From Kribbella sp. VKM Ac-2568 (GTDB lineage: Bacteria > Actinomycetota > Actinomycetes > Propionibacteriales > Kribbellaceae), in contig NZ_SLVF01000005.1 of NCBI RefSeq assembly GCF_004345365.1, positions 186,001-250,000 of the forward strand: DNA of 64,000 nt, given 5' to 3'. Made by a program: the position numbers and the translations under genes. Below the pieces are notes generated by a model. It ran no database searches, had not been told where the DNA came from, and was given only the letters and a program-made list of their open reading frames with translations. How positions within the stretch are numbered: the stretch's first letter is position 1; each line of letters begins with the position of its first letter. Below are positions 9,049 to 18,819 of this stretch, piece after piece.

Positions 9049-10527
9049 TCAGACGACTCCGGTCGACTTGACGCGGCCGAGCCAGCGTTCTCGCCAGGCC
9101 ACCTTGAGGCCGACGGATCGGCCGTCCGGGTCCTGGGTCGTTCGCTTCCACTCGACCTCGGCCTGGGTCGCGCGGCAGAGCACGCTCAGCTTGTCGGGGA
9201 GATCGTCTTCGGCTATGCCCGAGACCAGCCGCACCGACACCTTGGCGGAGCAGATCCGGCCGTCCCCTGTCATTCGCGAGCGGCAGTAGTCGAGCTGGGC
9301 GTCGCTGACGATGTCGGAGCGCAGTAGTTCGAGGATCACGTCGTCGATGACTGTCAGCGACTCGTGCTTGCTGACCGGGGCGTGCCACTGCAGCCACAGC
9401 GGATGAGCCTTGTACTCCGTGTCGGCCTGCCAGGGAACCGGCCCGGTGAGGCAGACCTGGTAGTCGACCGCCCGGGGGACGGTCAACGGCTCGCCCGAAT
9501 AGCCGCACAGGGCCGCCAGCCAATTGACACCCTCCACGGCCGACTGGACCCGCTGGTCCTCCATCGGAGGCCGGGGAGTGCTGCCCGGCGGCACCGCCAC
9601 GACGAGGTTGATGAAGGCCAACTCCTGCAGGGATGCCACCGTGACAGCGAGTACGCCGACGCCGCTGTTCGCCAACGCCTCCAGCACCGAGGCCGACGAA
9701 CCCACCCGCGCCGGACCCACGAACGTCACCAGCATCGCCTGGCCGGGATCACCCGGCGCCGCTTCCACCTCGCCGCGCTTCTCGGCGTACCGGTCGGGTG
9801 CGAACTGGACGGCCTGCTTCCACTCGCCCCGGACCCGTCCCAGCCGGCGGTCGCCCAGGTGCAGTTGGAGTCCGTACTCCCGGGCGATCCGGACCGTGTC
9901 GCCGATCAGCGCCAACCGTCCCTCGCTGTTGTCGCCGTCCACCCCGACCGACAGTCTGATCGCGGCTCCGCGCGCTATCTTCGGTGGTTCGCCGGACTGG
10001 TTCTCCGGCCAATTCGCCCAGTTCCGGAATGGCGCCACCGGCGACTGCAGCAGGAGGATCGGCGACCTGGTTTCGTCGGACGCCGCGCCCGCCGCCAGCT
10101 CGGCCATGATTCTGGTCATCAGCAGTGAATCCGTGTGGTCGAGCTGCCACGGTTTCTCCCCCACCGATAGCAGTAGTTCGTGGTCCCGCGAGGAGTCGTA
10201 GAGAAAGCGCGGATTGAGCGAAGCCGTTCCCTGATAGGAGAATCCACCCGCACAAGGACGCGCGTCCAGCGAGCCGAGACCGGCCATCGTGCTGGCGGGC
10301 GATTCGGCGAATCCCGTGTGCACCCGGAACCCGGCCGACGGCAGATCGAAGACGAGGGTCTCGCGGCAGATGCCGGCCCAGTCGGACTCGGAGGGCATGG
10401 CCAGCGGCGTGGTCAGATGCTCGCGAGTGCGGTGCACCACCTCGAACGCGACCGCGGGGCCGCCGAAACTCGCCGCCTGTGCGAGGACCGTCGCCAACTC
10501 GGCCGGCCGCTGCCCCGCCCTAGACAT
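9049..10527 (-). CDS. Hypothetical protein, possible ACT-like regulatory segment
   Basis: A soluble protein of 492 residues that I do not recognise. The middle (about 245-310) contains AMLVTFVGPARVGSSASVL followed by EALANSGVGVLAVTVASLQ, which reads like an ACT or ACT-like fold; a second similar stretch (SAKVSVRLVSGIAEDDLPDK) is near the C-terminus. There is no signal peptide or membrane helix. Its ATG (10525-10527) sits 8 bases inside the end of the upstream membrane-protein gene, so the two are translationally coupled and probably work together. The final residues are Trp/Arg-rich (VAWRERWLGRVK). Confidence 0.75.
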   Translation of the reverse strand: MSRAGQRPAELATVLAQAASFGGPAVAFEVVHRTREHLTTPLAMPSESDWAGICRETLVFDLPSAGFRVHTGFAESPASTMAGLGSLDARPCAGGFSYQGTASLNPRFLYDSSRDHELLLSVGEKPWQLDHTDSLLMTRIMAELAAGAASDETRSPILLLQSPVAPFRNWANWPENQSGEPPKIARGAAIRLSVGVDGDNSEGRLALIGDTVRIAREYGLQLHLGDRRLGRVRGEWKQAVQFAPDRYAEKRGEVEAAPGDPGQAMLVTFVGPARVGSSASVLEALANSGVGVLAVTVASLQELAFINLVVAVPPGSTPRPPMEDQRVQSAVEGVNWLAALCGYSGEPLTVPRAVDYQVCLTGPVPWQADTEYKAHPLWLQWHAPVSKHESLTVIDDVILELLRSDIVSDAQLDYCRSRMTGDGRICSAKVSVRLVSGIAEDDLPDKLSVLCRATQAEVEWKRTTQDPDGRSVGLKVAWRERWLGRVKSTGVV

Positions 10528-12649
10528 GGCTGCTCCGTCCCACCGTCGAGAACTCCGCCGCTGTCCTGCGCTTGGGTCTGGGCTTTCGACGGATGTCCGC
10601 GATCAGCCAGCGCGGTACCGCCTCCTTGTTCGGGACCCGGGACCGTCGTTTGTAAGCCTTGATGCCCCCGTCCAGCAGCACGAACGCGACGATCAGAGCC
10701 AGCAGGATCAGCGAGATCACCAAGGGGAACGCGAGGTCGTCGTTTCTCCGCGTGGCGACACACAGAGCCAGCCCGGTCGCGACCGAGACCGCTGCGTACG
10801 CCACGTACCGCGAGAACAGCCGCAGCCGTCCGAGCACCGTCTGGTGGGACGGGATGTCGAGCCGGGACAACAGCAGACCGGGAACGAGTAGGAGGATCGT
10901 CACCAATGCATCCGCGGTCGAGATCGGCCCGGAAGGCGACACGCCGCCCTGCGCAGTACCGGCCGCAGTGGCCGGCGTGCCTTTCGGACCGTCGACCAGG
11001 GCGTGCGCCAGGTCGGACGGCCCGATCTCGAGGAACGTCGCCAGGGCAACCACCAGCGCGACGACGGCGAACAGCAGCCGGCCGACACTGGCGGCCAGCG
11101 ATGGAGGATCGTCGACGAACGCCGCATAGACAGTCGCTTTGACGGGTTCCGCCGACAGTTGGCTCGGACCGAAGCTCCGCCGGCTCCAGTGCGTGTGGCC
11201 GGCGTTCTCCCGGGGGTCGTTGTCGACGTGGATGTCCAGGTGCAGCTCGGCCGTTCCGATCTGTTCCGCCCAGTTCGTCAGGATCTCCGGGGTCAGCTTC
11301 GTGGTCAGCTCCCGCAGGTCGTCGGTGGTCTCCGACAGCTCGGACAGCTGCCACAACCGTTCCAGCGTTCGCCCCGGCGTCCCCAGGTCATGGCAGAGCT
11401 TCTTCGCATCCGGCGGCTTCTTCGCAGGGCTGCGGAACTTGGGCAGCCGGTGTGTAAAGGTCCGATAGCAGGCTCTGACGTACCCGTGGTACGCCGCCAG
11501 GTCGCCGTGCCGCCGACGTCCGAGCTCGGCCGCCCGGGAGACGATGGCCTGGAGCTCGAGCTCGAGCACATTTGGAGCCGTGGCTGCCAGAGTCTCGTAC
11601 TGGTCGGCCAGCGCGTGCATGTCCCCGATCAGCAGCCGTACCGCGTAGGCGTCGTTGTCGCTGGTCATCAGCAGCCGCCGGACCCGCAACTCCTCCGGCA
11701 CCTCGACCGTCGCGTGGTACGAGTTCACCGCACGGGGAATGACGGTCTCGTACGTCACCGTGAACTCATGCTCCAGCGAAGCCCAGGACGGCGGACGCCA
11801 GCGCCGCTTGGCGAAACGCGACCCCTGGGTGTCACTCTCCAACGCGGGCAGCACCGGCGCGTCGTACCGCAGTACTGCGTGATCCTGCGACGCGTCGACC
11901 TCGACGACCAGCAGGTGCTCCGACGAGACCATCTCGAGCAGGCTCAGGAACGGGTTGTCGGGGGCGGCGAACAGGATGTCGACGGCCTCGTGCGCGGTCT
12001 GCCGGATCTGCACAGAGCGGGTCACACCGGGGTCCGACACCGACTGGTGGCGAACGGCCGGCTGACTGCCGTTCTCGATCAGGTTCGTCAGGGCGGCCTC
12101 GATCAGCCAGCTCGACCGGTAGAGGGTGTGCCGGAGTCTCTGCAGTTCATGGCCGGGCCGGTGCGCGTCCGGGTTCGAGTCCAGCCAGATCATGAACGCG
12201 CGGCGCAGCCCTTGCCCGAGCGCCCGGACCGTCGCGCGATGGGTGATCGTGGTCAGCATCGCACCGGCCGAGTCCTTCACCTGAATCGGAGCGAGGTCGG
12301 TCCGGGCCGTCCGGCCGAGCGGCAACCAGATCGACTTCGGCTTCGCAGCCGTGTCATGCGGCGAAGCCCGCAAGGCTTTGCGCTGGGCATCGGTCAACCT
12401 GGCGAGGTTGATGTCGACAGCAACCGAACGAGTCATATGGGTCGAGTCGACGAGATGCAGCGACTCGGACAGCCGATCAACATGATCGAGCCGGAGCGCG
12501 AGCGCCAGCAGATTCAGCCCGAGCGCCTCCCGGTACGGATCGGAAGCCGGCGGAGAACTGGGCACCGGCGTCCGCCAGATGGCCTCATGCAAAATACTTC
12601 GCTGCCCATTCCGCCCCTGATCCCCCACCGCCATAACCCCGACCCCCAT
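10520..12649 (-). CDS. Large hypothetical protein with C-terminal membrane domain
   Basis: Unrecognised, 709 residues. Residues 1 to about 530 are soluble and rich in Arg/Leu helices (for example THRATVRALGQGLRRAFMI). The last 180 residues hold four hydrophobic segments: LLFAVVALVVALATFLEIG, ALVTILLLVPGLLLS, YVAYAAVSVATGLALCVA and FPLVISLILLALIVAFVLL, with a basic tail (KAYKRRSRVP). So it should be an inner-membrane protein with a large cytoplasmic N-terminal domain. The start is uncertain: ATG 12649 opens the frame, while ATG 12634 is also possible. It is coupled to the downstream unknown gene by an 8-base overlap (ATGTCTAG). Confidence 0.75.
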   Translation of the reverse strand: MGVGVMAVGDQGRNGQRSILHEAIWRTPVPSSPPASDPYREALGLNLLALALRLDHVDRLSESLHLVDSTHMTRSVAVDINLARLTDAQRKALRASPHDTAAKPKSIWLPLGRTARTDLAPIQVKDSAGAMLTTITHRATVRALGQGLRRAFMIWLDSNPDAHRPGHELQRLRHTLYRSSWLIEAALTNLIENGSQPAVRHQSVSDPGVTRSVQIRQTAHEAVDILFAAPDNPFLSLLEMVSSEHLLVVEVDASQDHAVLRYDAPVLPALESDTQGSRFAKRRWRPPSWASLEHEFTVTYETVIPRAVNSYHATVEVPEELRVRRLLMTSDNDAYAVRLLIGDMHALADQYETLAATAPNVLELELQAIVSRAAELGRRRHGDLAAYHGYVRACYRTFTHRLPKFRSPAKKPPDAKKLCHDLGTPGRTLERLWQLSELSETTDDLRELTTKLTPEILTNWAEQIGTAELHLDIHVDNDPRENAGHTHWSRRSFGPSQLSAEPVKATVYAAFVDDPPSLAASVGRLLFAVVALVVALATFLEIGPSDLAHALVDGPKGTPATAAGTAQGGVSPSGPISTADALVTILLLVPGLLLSRLDIPSHQTVLGRLRLFSRYVAYAAVSVATGLALCVATRRNDDLAFPLVISLILLALIVAFVLLDGGIKAYKRRSRVPNKEAVPRWLIADIRRKPRPKRRTAAEFSTVGRSSHV

Positions 12650-13056
12650 CCCCGTTGCCCGTTCACTCCCCAGGTCAGGGTAGAAGCAGAATGCCGTAGA
12701 ACAAACAGCTCACCGTGTTTCCGCAATTTCCGCAAAGCGTCGACAGCATTCCCAGGCGGCATTTCCCAGATTTCCCGCGCGCCGGCCGGCAATTGCATCG
12801 CCCGGACGGCGAGGCGTCGGTGGCGGTGACTTCGGGCTGGTGACGGAGGAACGGCGTGCAGCCCTTCCGCCCCGCCGTACCAGCATCCTGCGGCTCAGAT
12901 CTTCGCCGGAAATTCGGCGAGGGCGTCGAGGATCTCGTCGGCGGTCTCGGTTTCCGGTGGATGATCCCGAATATCGTCCCGAAAGGGTGAGTCCGAGGGA
13001 CGCGGAAAGTGCGATCCTCCGTCCTGGAGCACCATCGACAGCGAGGAGCCACCACG
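12650..13056. other. Gap between divergent genes with lower-GC stretch
   Basis: About 400 bases with no gene I would call. 12690-12800 is richer in A/T than its neighbours and contains a 9-bp tandem repeat TTTCCGCAA at 12718-12726 and 12727-12735. A minus-strand frame from ATG 13035 to a stop at 12895 (46 residues, ending DEILDALAEFPAKI) looks protein-like at its end but has no ribosome binding site. Promoters for both flanking genes should lie here. Confidence 0.5.
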
Positions 13057-13248
13057 ATGACGGTTGACACCAACGTGGTCTACGTCGGGGTTTACGACGA
13101 GGTCGCGGACGCGGAGACCGACTACGACCTGGTCACGGAGCCGCACAGCCAGGCCGGGTTGCTCGACGTCCACATCATGTTGCCCCGGGCAACGGCTGCG
13201 CCTGCTGCGCAGGGCGGCCGAAACCGATGGTGGTCGAAAGGACCGGAA
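13057..13248 (+). pseudogene. Truncated DUF1269-type protein remnant
   Basis: The first 38 or so codons after ATG 13057 (MTVDTNVVYVGVYDEVADAE, then TDYDLVTEPHSQAGLLDV) match the N-terminus of the actinobacterial DUF1269-like membrane/stress family, which I recall as about 150-180 residues. A proper ribosome binding site (GAGGAG, 13043-13048) is still present. After about 13170 the similarity stops and the frame runs on, without a stop, into the lipoprotein gene. The glycine-rich membrane centre of the family is missing, so I read this as an internal deletion that left a gene start behind. Loss of the gene is inference; a fusion product is possible. Confidence 0.6.
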
Positions 13249-14112
13249 ATGATGACCAGGAGAGCCGGATCCGACAGAGGCACATTGCTGCCGCTGGTGA
13301 TGCGAGCAGTTGGCCTGGCTGTGGTGGCGCTGCTCTTCAGTGCCTGCGGGGACAACGGCTCGGCTGACCGCCCGACGGCGTCGGCGTCGCGAGTGCCGAG
13401 CTCGCTACCCAGCCCGACGGCGGAGCGAAGCCCCACCACCCGGTCGCCGGTCCGCACGGAGGCCCCTTCGCCGACGCGGACGGCGCCGGAACCAAGCCCC
13501 ACCCGGGCATCGGAACGCACGGAGGCCGCCTCGCCGATCACGTCCGAGCCGGAACCAAGCCCCACCCAGTCATCGGAACGCGAGGAGACCGCCCCGCCGA
13601 CCACGGCTCCCACGTCTGCCGCGTCGCCGGAGACCTCGGCGTCGGTCGAGCCCTCGTCGGCCGAGTCGTCCGGTGCGCCTTCGTGGCTGTGGTGGCTGCT
13701 GGCTGCGGTGGTGCTCGCGGTCGTCGTGGCCGTTCCGCTCGTTGTCAGGGCGCGTCGTCGCGGGGCCTGGCGGGCTGACCTGGCGTCGGCCGAGGACGAG
13801 ATGGCCTGGTTTGCCCGCGTGCTGGTCGCGGAGTTGCGCCAGATGGGTTCGCTCGCGGAGGCCGCCGGCGGCTGGAACATCGCGGAGAGTCGGGTCACAG
13901 CGGTCGAGGACCGGCTGACCGCTCTGGAGGCTTCGGCTCCGGACGAGGCCGCCCGGACGCGGACGCGCGCCCTGCGAGACGCCGTACGATCAGCCCGGGG
14001 ACACATGCAGGAGCTGCTGGAATCCGGCAGCCCGGACACGATGACACGGGACCTGGACGCGATTGCCGCCGAACTCGAGGCTGCCCTGGCGTCAGTGGAC
14101 CCACTGGCCTGA
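13249..14112 (+). CDS. Lipoprotein with Pro/Ser/Thr linker, one membrane helix and helical C-terminus
   Basis: About 287 residues from ATG 13249, with GAAAGGA at 13236-13242 as ribosome binding site. A signal sequence ends in a lipobox (LLFSAC). Then comes a low-complexity linker of about 100 residues rich in Pro, Ser, Thr and Glu, built from repeats with a period of about 21 residues (EPSPTRASERTEA and similar). A single transmembrane helix (WLWWLLAAVVLAVVVAVPLVV) is followed by an Arg-rich stop-transfer and a C-terminal helical domain (about 195-287) that should be cytoplasmic. No known domain is recognised. The frame is open upstream into the DUF1269 remnant, so a longer fusion is possible, but the internal ribosome binding site supports this start. 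Confidence 0.75.
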   Translation: MMTRRAGSDRGTLLPLVMRAVGLAVVALLFSACGDNGSADRPTASASRVPSSLPSPTAERSPTTRSPVRTEAPSPTRTAPEPSPTRASERTEAASPITSEPEPSPTQSSEREETAPPTTAPTSAASPETSASVEPSSAESSGAPSWLWWLLAAVVLAVVVAVPLVVRARRRGAWRADLASAEDEMAWFARVLVAELRQMGSLAEAAGGWNIAESRVTAVEDRLTALEASAPDEAARTRTRALRDAVRSARGHMQELLESGSPDTMTRDLDAIAAELEAALASVDPLA

Positions 14113-14156
14113 CCGCGACGGGGTGACCGACGAGGGAGCCATGCTCGCGTCGCTTG

Positions 14157-15146
14157 TCAGTCGGGCTCCGACACGAACAGGTCGAGGCCGAGTTGGCGGG
14201 AGAGGAAGGCTGCGGCGAGCTGCCCCTTCACACTGTTGCCGGCCGCATCGAGCCGCGGCGCGAAGGTCCCCAGCCCACCCTTGCCGGGTGACACCATGAC
14301 GATTCCGCCCCCGATGCCACTCTTGCCCGGCAACCCGATGGTGTACAGCCACTCGCCGGAGGTTTCGTACAGCCCGGACGTCGCCATCACGACGAGGGCG
14401 CACCGGCAGCTCACCTGATCCACGACCTTCTCACCTGTCAAGGGATTCACACCCCCGGCCGCGAGCGTCGCTGCCATCACCGCGAGGTCGCGAGCGCTGA
14501 CCCGCAGGCAACTCTGCCTGGTGTACAGGTCGACCGTCGCTTCCGAGTCGGTTGCCAGCCTGCCGTAGCCGCGCAACAGGTCACCGATGGCGCGATTGAC
14601 CGAGTTGGTCGCCGAGGCCGACGCGAAGATCTCCTCGTCGAGCGACAGCGCCCGGCCCGCAAAGCGCGACAAACCCTCCTGCAGGAACCGCCACTTCTCT
14701 TCGAGGTCGTTTCCGGGCGCCATGCTCGCTGTCGCGATCGCCCCCGGATTCACCATCGGGTTGGTCCTGCCGTCAGGCCGGTCCTCGATCGCGGAAACGG
14801 AGTTGAACTTCTTGCCCGTCGCGTTGACACCGACAAACCGTGCGACCGTGTCAGGACCGTGCATCGCACACATCAGCGCGAACACGAACGGTTTCGCGAC
14901 GCTCATGATCGAGAACTCGACATCCGCATCGCCCGCTATTGCCGTGAGACCCCGGGTATTAGCGACACAGATACCGAACTTGTCAGGATCGACCGCCGCG
15001 AGCGACGGATACACCCGTGACAGCTCCCCGTCGGCGTCAGCTCGGAAGCGCTCATAAGCGTCGTTCACAATGAGCTGCACACGGTCGGCGGGTGGGAGGT
15101 TACCGGTCGAAACGTAAGGTGCCTTCGCTGCCGGGTCCGTTGTCAT
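14157..15146 (-). CDS. glsA: Glutaminase A
   Basis: Cytoplasmic serine-dependent glutaminase of the beta-lactamase fold, hydrolysing L-glutamine to glutamate and ammonia; 329 residues, close to the usual length. The active-site SxxK is Ser82-Val-Ala-Lys85 in FSIMSVAKPFVF. Other family blocks are NPMVNPGAIA, Tyr in LLRGYGRLA, and the C-terminal GLPGKSGIGGGI (with the conserved V/I-P-G-K-S-G). GGAGAG lies 8 bases before ATG 15146. The gene is alone on its transcript between the lipoprotein gene (convergent) and purH. Confidence 0.95.
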   Translation of the reverse strand: MTTDPAAKAPYVSTGNLPPADRVQLIVNDAYERFRADADGELSRVYPSLAAVDPDKFGICVANTRGLTAIAGDADVEFSIMSVAKPFVFALMCAMHGPDTVARFVGVNATGKKFNSVSAIEDRPDGRTNPMVNPGAIATASMAPGNDLEEKWRFLQEGLSRFAGRALSLDEEIFASASATNSVNRAIGDLLRGYGRLATDSEATVDLYTRQSCLRVSARDLAVMAATLAAGGVNPLTGEKVVDQVSCRCALVVMATSGLYETSGEWLYTIGLPGKSGIGGGIVMVSPGKGGLGTFAPRLDAAGNSVKGQLAAAFLSRQLGLDLFVSEPD

Positions 15147-15218
15147 GGACTGCGCTCTCCATTCGCACGCTGACTGTCAGCAAGTGTCGGCGGCAGGAGG
15201 AGCGCGGCCATCACCCCA

Positions 15219-15272
15219 GACGGATGATTCCGTCCAGGGCCTGCGGTTTCCGCGGCACGACCGGTTGGTCGT
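15219..15272 (-). terminator. Pair of small hairpins downstream of purH
   Basis: GACGGA (15219-15224) pairs with TCCGTC (15229-15234), and ACGACC (15257-15262) pairs with GGTCGT (15267-15272). They follow the purH stop on the minus strand and could end the PerM-purN-purH transcript. The stems are short, so this is tentative. Confidence 0.4.
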
Positions 15273-15282
15273 CACGGGTGTG

Positions 15283-16842
15283 CTAGTGGAAGAAGTGGCG
15301 GGTGTTGGTGAAGTACATCGTGATGCCGGCCTTGGTGGCGGCTTCGATGGCCTGGTCGTCCCGGATGGAGCCGCCTGGTTGGACGACTGCCTTGACGCCG
15401 GCCTCGATGAGCACCTCGAGACCGTCCGGGAACGGGAAGAAGGCGTCCGAAGCAGCCGCGGACCCCGGAGCACGATCGCCGGCTCGGGAGACTGCGAGGC
15501 GGCAGGAGTCGACGCGGTTGACCTGGCCCATGCCGACGCCGACCGAGGCGCCGTCGGAGGCGAGGAGGATCGCGTTGGACTTGACCGCGCGGCAGGCCTT
15601 CCAGGCGAAGGTCAGATCAGCCAGCACCTCTGCGGAAGCAGCCGGGCCTGCGGCGAGCTGCCAGGCGGACGGGTCGTCACCGGGCGCCTGGAAGCGGTCG
15701 GCGTGCTGCATCAGAAGACCGCCGCTGATCGCGCGGGTCTCGACGGCATCGCCCCGCGACAGCGGCTCCGCCACCAGCAGGCGGATGTTCTTCTTGCCCT
15801 GCAGGATCTCGACCGCGCCGTCCTCGAAGGCCGGGGCGACGAGCACCTCGGTGAAGATCTCCGCGACCTGCTTGGCCATCTCCACCGAGACGGGCGCGTT
15901 GGTGGCGATCACACCGCCGTACGCCGAGACCGGGTCGCACTCGTGGGCGCGGCGGTGGGCTTCGGCGATGTCCTTGCCGACGGCGATGCCGCACGGGTTC
16001 GCGTGCTTGATGATCGCGACGGCCGGCTCGCTGAAGTCGTAGGCCGTACGCCGGGCCGCGTCCGCGTCGACGTAGTTGTTGTACGACATCTCCTTGCCGT
16101 GCAGCTGCTCCGCGGAGGCGAGACCACCCCGGCCGTTCACGTACAACGCGGCCGGCTGGTGCGGGTTCTCGCCGTACCGGAGAACCGCCGACTTCTCCCA
16201 GGTCGCACCGGCCCACGCGGGGAACCCGGTGCCTTCGCTGGTGTCGGTGAGCACGCTGCCCATCCAGGAGGCGACGGCCACGTCGTACGACGCGGTGTGC
16301 ACGAACGCCTCGGCGGCCAGGCGCTGCCGCTGCTCCAGGGAGAACCCACCCTCGGCCAGCGCGGCCAGGATCTCGTCGTAGCGCGACGGCGAGACCACCA
16401 CGGCGACGTTCGCGTGGTTCTTCGCGGCGCCTCGGACCATCGACGGACCGCCGATGTCGATCTGCTCGATGCACTCGTCGGTCGAGGCGCCGGACGCGAC
16501 GGTCTCGGTGAACGGGTACAGGTTGCTCACCAGCAGGTCGAACGGCTCGACCCGCATCTCGGCGAGCTGCTCCACGTGCGTCGGCTGCCGGACGTCCGCG
16601 AGCAGGCCCGCGTGCACCTTCGGGTGCAGCGTCTTGACCCGCCCGTCCAGGCACTCGGGGAACCCGGTCAGCTCCTCCACCTTGGTCACCGGTACGCCGG
16701 CCGCGGCGATCCGGGCGGCGGTGGAACCGGTCGACACCAGTTGGACCCCGGCGTCGGACAGCGCCTTCGCGAGCTCCTCCAAGCCGGTCTTGTCGTAGAC
16801 GCTGATCAGCGCCCGGCGGATCGGCCTGCGGTCGGTGCTCAC
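15283..16842 (-). CDS. purH: Bifunctional AICAR transformylase / IMP cyclohydrolase PurH
   Basis: Catalyses the last two steps of IMP synthesis, formylating AICAR with 10-formyl-THF and closing the ring; 519 residues, usual length. The N-terminal MGS-like IMP cyclohydrolase domain starts [20 protein letters not shown] with STGSTAA and [12 protein letters not shown]. The AICAR transformylase domain holds [20 protein letters not shown] (catalytic Lys-His) and [11 protein letters not shown] 16842 is chosen because it overlaps the purN stop as GTGA and begins the conserved sequence; the in-frame upstream ATG would lie inside purN. Confidence 0.98.
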   Translation of the reverse strand: MSTDRRPIRRALISVYDKTGLEELAKALSDAGVQLVSTGSTAARIAAAGVPVTKVEELTGFPECLDGRVKTLHPKVHAGLLADVRQPTHVEQLAEMRVEPFDLLVSNLYPFTETVASGASTDECIEQIDIGGPSMVRGAAKNHANVAVVVSPSRYDEILAALAEGGFSLEQRQRLAAEAFVHTASYDVAVASWMGSVLTDTSEGTGFPAWAGATWEKSAVLRYGENPHQPAALYVNGRGGLASAEQLHGKEMSYNNYVDADAARRTAYDFSEPAVAIIKHANPCGIAVGKDIAEAHRRAHECDPVSAYGGVIATNAPVSVEMAKQVAEIFTEVLVAPAFEDGAVEILQGKKNIRLLVAEPLSRGDAVETRAISGGLLMQHADRFQAPGDDPSAWQLAAGPAASAEVLADLTFAWKACRAVKSNAILLASDGASVGVGMGQVNRVDSCRLAVSRAGDRAPGSAAASDAFFPFPDGLEVLIEAGVKAVVQPGGSIRDDQAIEAATKAGITMYFTNTRHFFH

Positions 16843-17471
16843 TTCGTTCTGACCTTTCGTCCGGTGATGGTCCAGCCGTCGCGGACCAGCCGGCCGACCC
16901 ATTCCACCAACTGGCGGCGCTCGACCTCCTTGATCCGCTCCGTCAGGGTTTCTTCGGTGTCGTCGTCCTCGACCGGCACGACGACCTGGCCGATGATCGG
17001 CCCGGTGTCCACCCCGCCGTCGACGAAGAACAGGGTCGCGCCGGCCACCTTGACGCCGTACTCGAGCGCGTCGCGCGGTCCGTGGATGCCGGGGAAGGCC
17101 GGCAGCAGCGCGTTGTGGGTGTTGATGTAGCGGTCCCCGAAGCTGGTCAGGAAGTCGTCGCCGACGAGCTTGAGGAACCCGGCCGAGATGACCAGATCGG
17201 GCTTGTACTCCGCGACGGACGCGGTCAGCGCGCGATCCCAGTCGGCCCGCTCGGTGTGGTCCTTGACCTTGTGCACGAAGGTCGGCACACCTGCGGCGTC
17301 GGCACGGTCCAGCCCGGCGATGCCCTCGCGATCCGCGCCGACGGCGACCACCTGGGCGCCGTACGCCGGGTCGGTACAGGCGTCGAGCAGGGCCTGCAGG
17401 TTCGAGCCCGAACCGGAGATGAGCACGACGAGACGCGCGGGCTCAGGAGAGGGCGCAACCGGGTCTGTCAC
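16839..17471 (-). CDS. purN: Phosphoribosylglycinamide formyltransferase PurN
   Basis: Transfers a formyl group from 10-formyl-THF to GAR in purine synthesis; about 210 residues, usual length. [16 protein letters not shown] is the phosphate/nucleotide loop. The catalytic triad is visible as Asn and His in [13 protein letters not shown] and Asp in [12 protein letters not shown]. Most homologues have Pro after the His where this protein has Asn. GTG 17471 is used because the earlier in-frame ATG adds unconserved residues. The stop overlaps the purH start by 4 bases (GTGA), so the two are one transcript. Confidence 0.97.
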   Translation of the reverse strand: MTDPVAPSPEPARLVVLISGSGSNLQALLDACTDPAYGAQVVAVGADREGIAGLDRADAAGVPTFVHKVKDHTERADWDRALTASVAEYKPDLVISAGFLKLVGDDFLTSFGDRYINTHNALLPAFPGIHGPRDALEYGVKVAGATLFFVDGGVDTGPIIGQVVVPVEDDDTEETLTERIKEVERRQLVEWVGRLVRDGWTITGRKVRTK

Positions 17472-17574
17472 GCCGCAAACCCTATCGCCCGACCCCCGTC
17501 CGACCCGCATCCGGGCAGCGAGCGCCCAACCGCCCCGCAGCTCAGCGGCCGCTCAGCCGTGGTTCAGCCGCGAT

Positions 17575-18819
17575 TCAAACGGTTGCTTGCGGCCGCCGAG
17601 CGGCCACGATGCCCGCGGTGATCGCGGCGCCGATCGCCATCCCGGCCCCCAGTACTCCGGCCGCCGGCAGCGCCGCGGGAATCCCGACCTCGGCCATCCG
17701 GCCCGGCCCCGCAGAACCGCCCGACAGCACCATCAGCACGAGCAGCCCAACCGCGGCAAGCAGAGCGGCGATACACCCACGCAGAGCGAAGGCATCCCAG
17801 CCCAGCGCCTCCGAGTCCTCCGCCGCCAACCCCCGCCGAGCCACGACCAGCCCAGCGACCGCCCCAGCCACGAGCGGAACCAGAGCCGTCAGCACCAGCA
17901 GGTACGTCGGTGTGGCCCCGTCCTCCGGTGCTCCGGCCAGCAGCGGCAGCGCTGGGAGGCTCCCCACGTCCACCCCGGTCGGGGCGATCGTGGTCCCCAC
18001 GCCCAACTGGAACCCCGGGCCGGCGAGGAACCCCACGACGTACAGGATCACGTTCGGCAACAACATCAGGCAGATCGCGAAGAGCACCACGGATCCGACC
18101 GCGCCGGCGTCGAGCAACTCCAGCATCGAGGTGACCCGGGAGAAGTGCACGGCCAGCACCACGGCGTACAGGAGGCTCGCGATGGCGAAGACGGTGAGCG
18201 CGGCGGCCAAGGCGGCGGGGATCGCGTCGCGGAGGCCCTGCGGCGTCGCGTCGGCGATATCCGCGGCAGCACCGGACTCCACCAGGATCCCGGCGGCACC
18301 GGCGATCAGCGCCAGCGAGGCAGCACCGAGGAAGGCCGACATCGGCGAGACCTTCACCGAGCCGTCCGAGGTGAGCAGCGCGATGATCAGTGCGCCCAAC
18401 CCGTAGGTCACGGCGAACACCGCGGAGGCGATGGCCAGGTCTTTGGGCTCGTCGGCGGCACTGACCCGAGCAGTGAACTTGCCACCGCGATACAGACACC
18501 AGGCGAGGAACAGCGTCAGCCCCAGCGGCGCGACGGTGAGCGACGCGTCACCCAGAGTCGCGCTGGTCTTGTGCGCGACCAGCCAGACGGTGGCGCCGGC
18601 CCGGACCGCGCCGGACGCACCACCGAAGGCCGCGGCCAGCCAGCCGACCACTGCGACGGCCGCACAGGCCAGCAGGCCGGTGAGCAGGCAGGCGCCCGCG
18701 CCGATCACGGCCGAGACGATCACCGGCTTCGTCGGGGTGCCGGCGTCGGACTGGGCGGGTCCGGGCGCCTGGTGGGGTCCGCCGTCACGGGCGCCCGGAC
18801 GGCTCAGCATGTCGGTCAT
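17575..18819 (-). CDS. DUF6350 / PerM-like polytopic membrane protein
   Basis: Membrane protein of 414 residues with about ten hydrophobic segments, starting with VIVSAVIGAGACLLTGLLAC and ending with PAALPAAGVLGAGMAIGAAI. Its position directly upstream of purN-purH matches M. tuberculosis PerM (Rv0955), a membrane protein tied to persistence and cell division; similar genes occupy this slot in other actinobacteria. The transported or bound partner, if any, is unknown. ATG 18819 (MTDMLSRPG) has GGAG close upstream; the longer open frame runs into the promoter of the divergent gene and is rejected. The gap to purN is about 100 bases. Confidence 0.85.
   Translation of the reverse strand: MTDMLSRPGARDGGPHQAPGPAQSDAGTPTKPVIVSAVIGAGACLLTGLLACAAVAVVGWLAAAFGGASGAVRAGATVWLVAHKTSATLGDASLTVAPLGLTLFLAWCLYRGGKFTARVSAADEPKDLAIASAVFAVTYGLGALIIALLTSDGSVKVSPMSAFLGAASLALIAGAAGILVESGAAADIADATPQGLRDAIPAALAAALTVFAIASLLYAVVLAVHFSRVTSMLELLDAGAVGSVVLFAICLMLLPNVILYVVGFLAGPGFQLGVGTTIAPTGVDVGSLPALPLLAGAPEDGATPTYLLVLTALVPLVAGAVAGLVVARRGLAAEDSEALGWDAFALRGCIAALLAAVGLLVLMVLSGGSAGPGRMAEVGIPAALPAAGVLGAGMAIGAAITAGIVAARRPQATV

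Noticed and set aside
12514..12798. 94-residue minus-strand ORF
   Set aside because: Most of it is another frame of the 709-residue gene; the free part has third-position A/T unlike the neighbours and lacks a ribosome binding site.
12895..13035. Minus-strand ORF of 46 residues
   Set aside because: The end looks protein-like, but it has no ribosome binding site and overlaps the promoter of the plus-strand gene; kept only as a note in the gap entry.
15145..17130. Long plus-strand open frame opposite purH and purN
   Set aside because: It is the antisense of well-supported purine genes, with His/Arg/Asp-rich composition typical of high-GC antisense frames.
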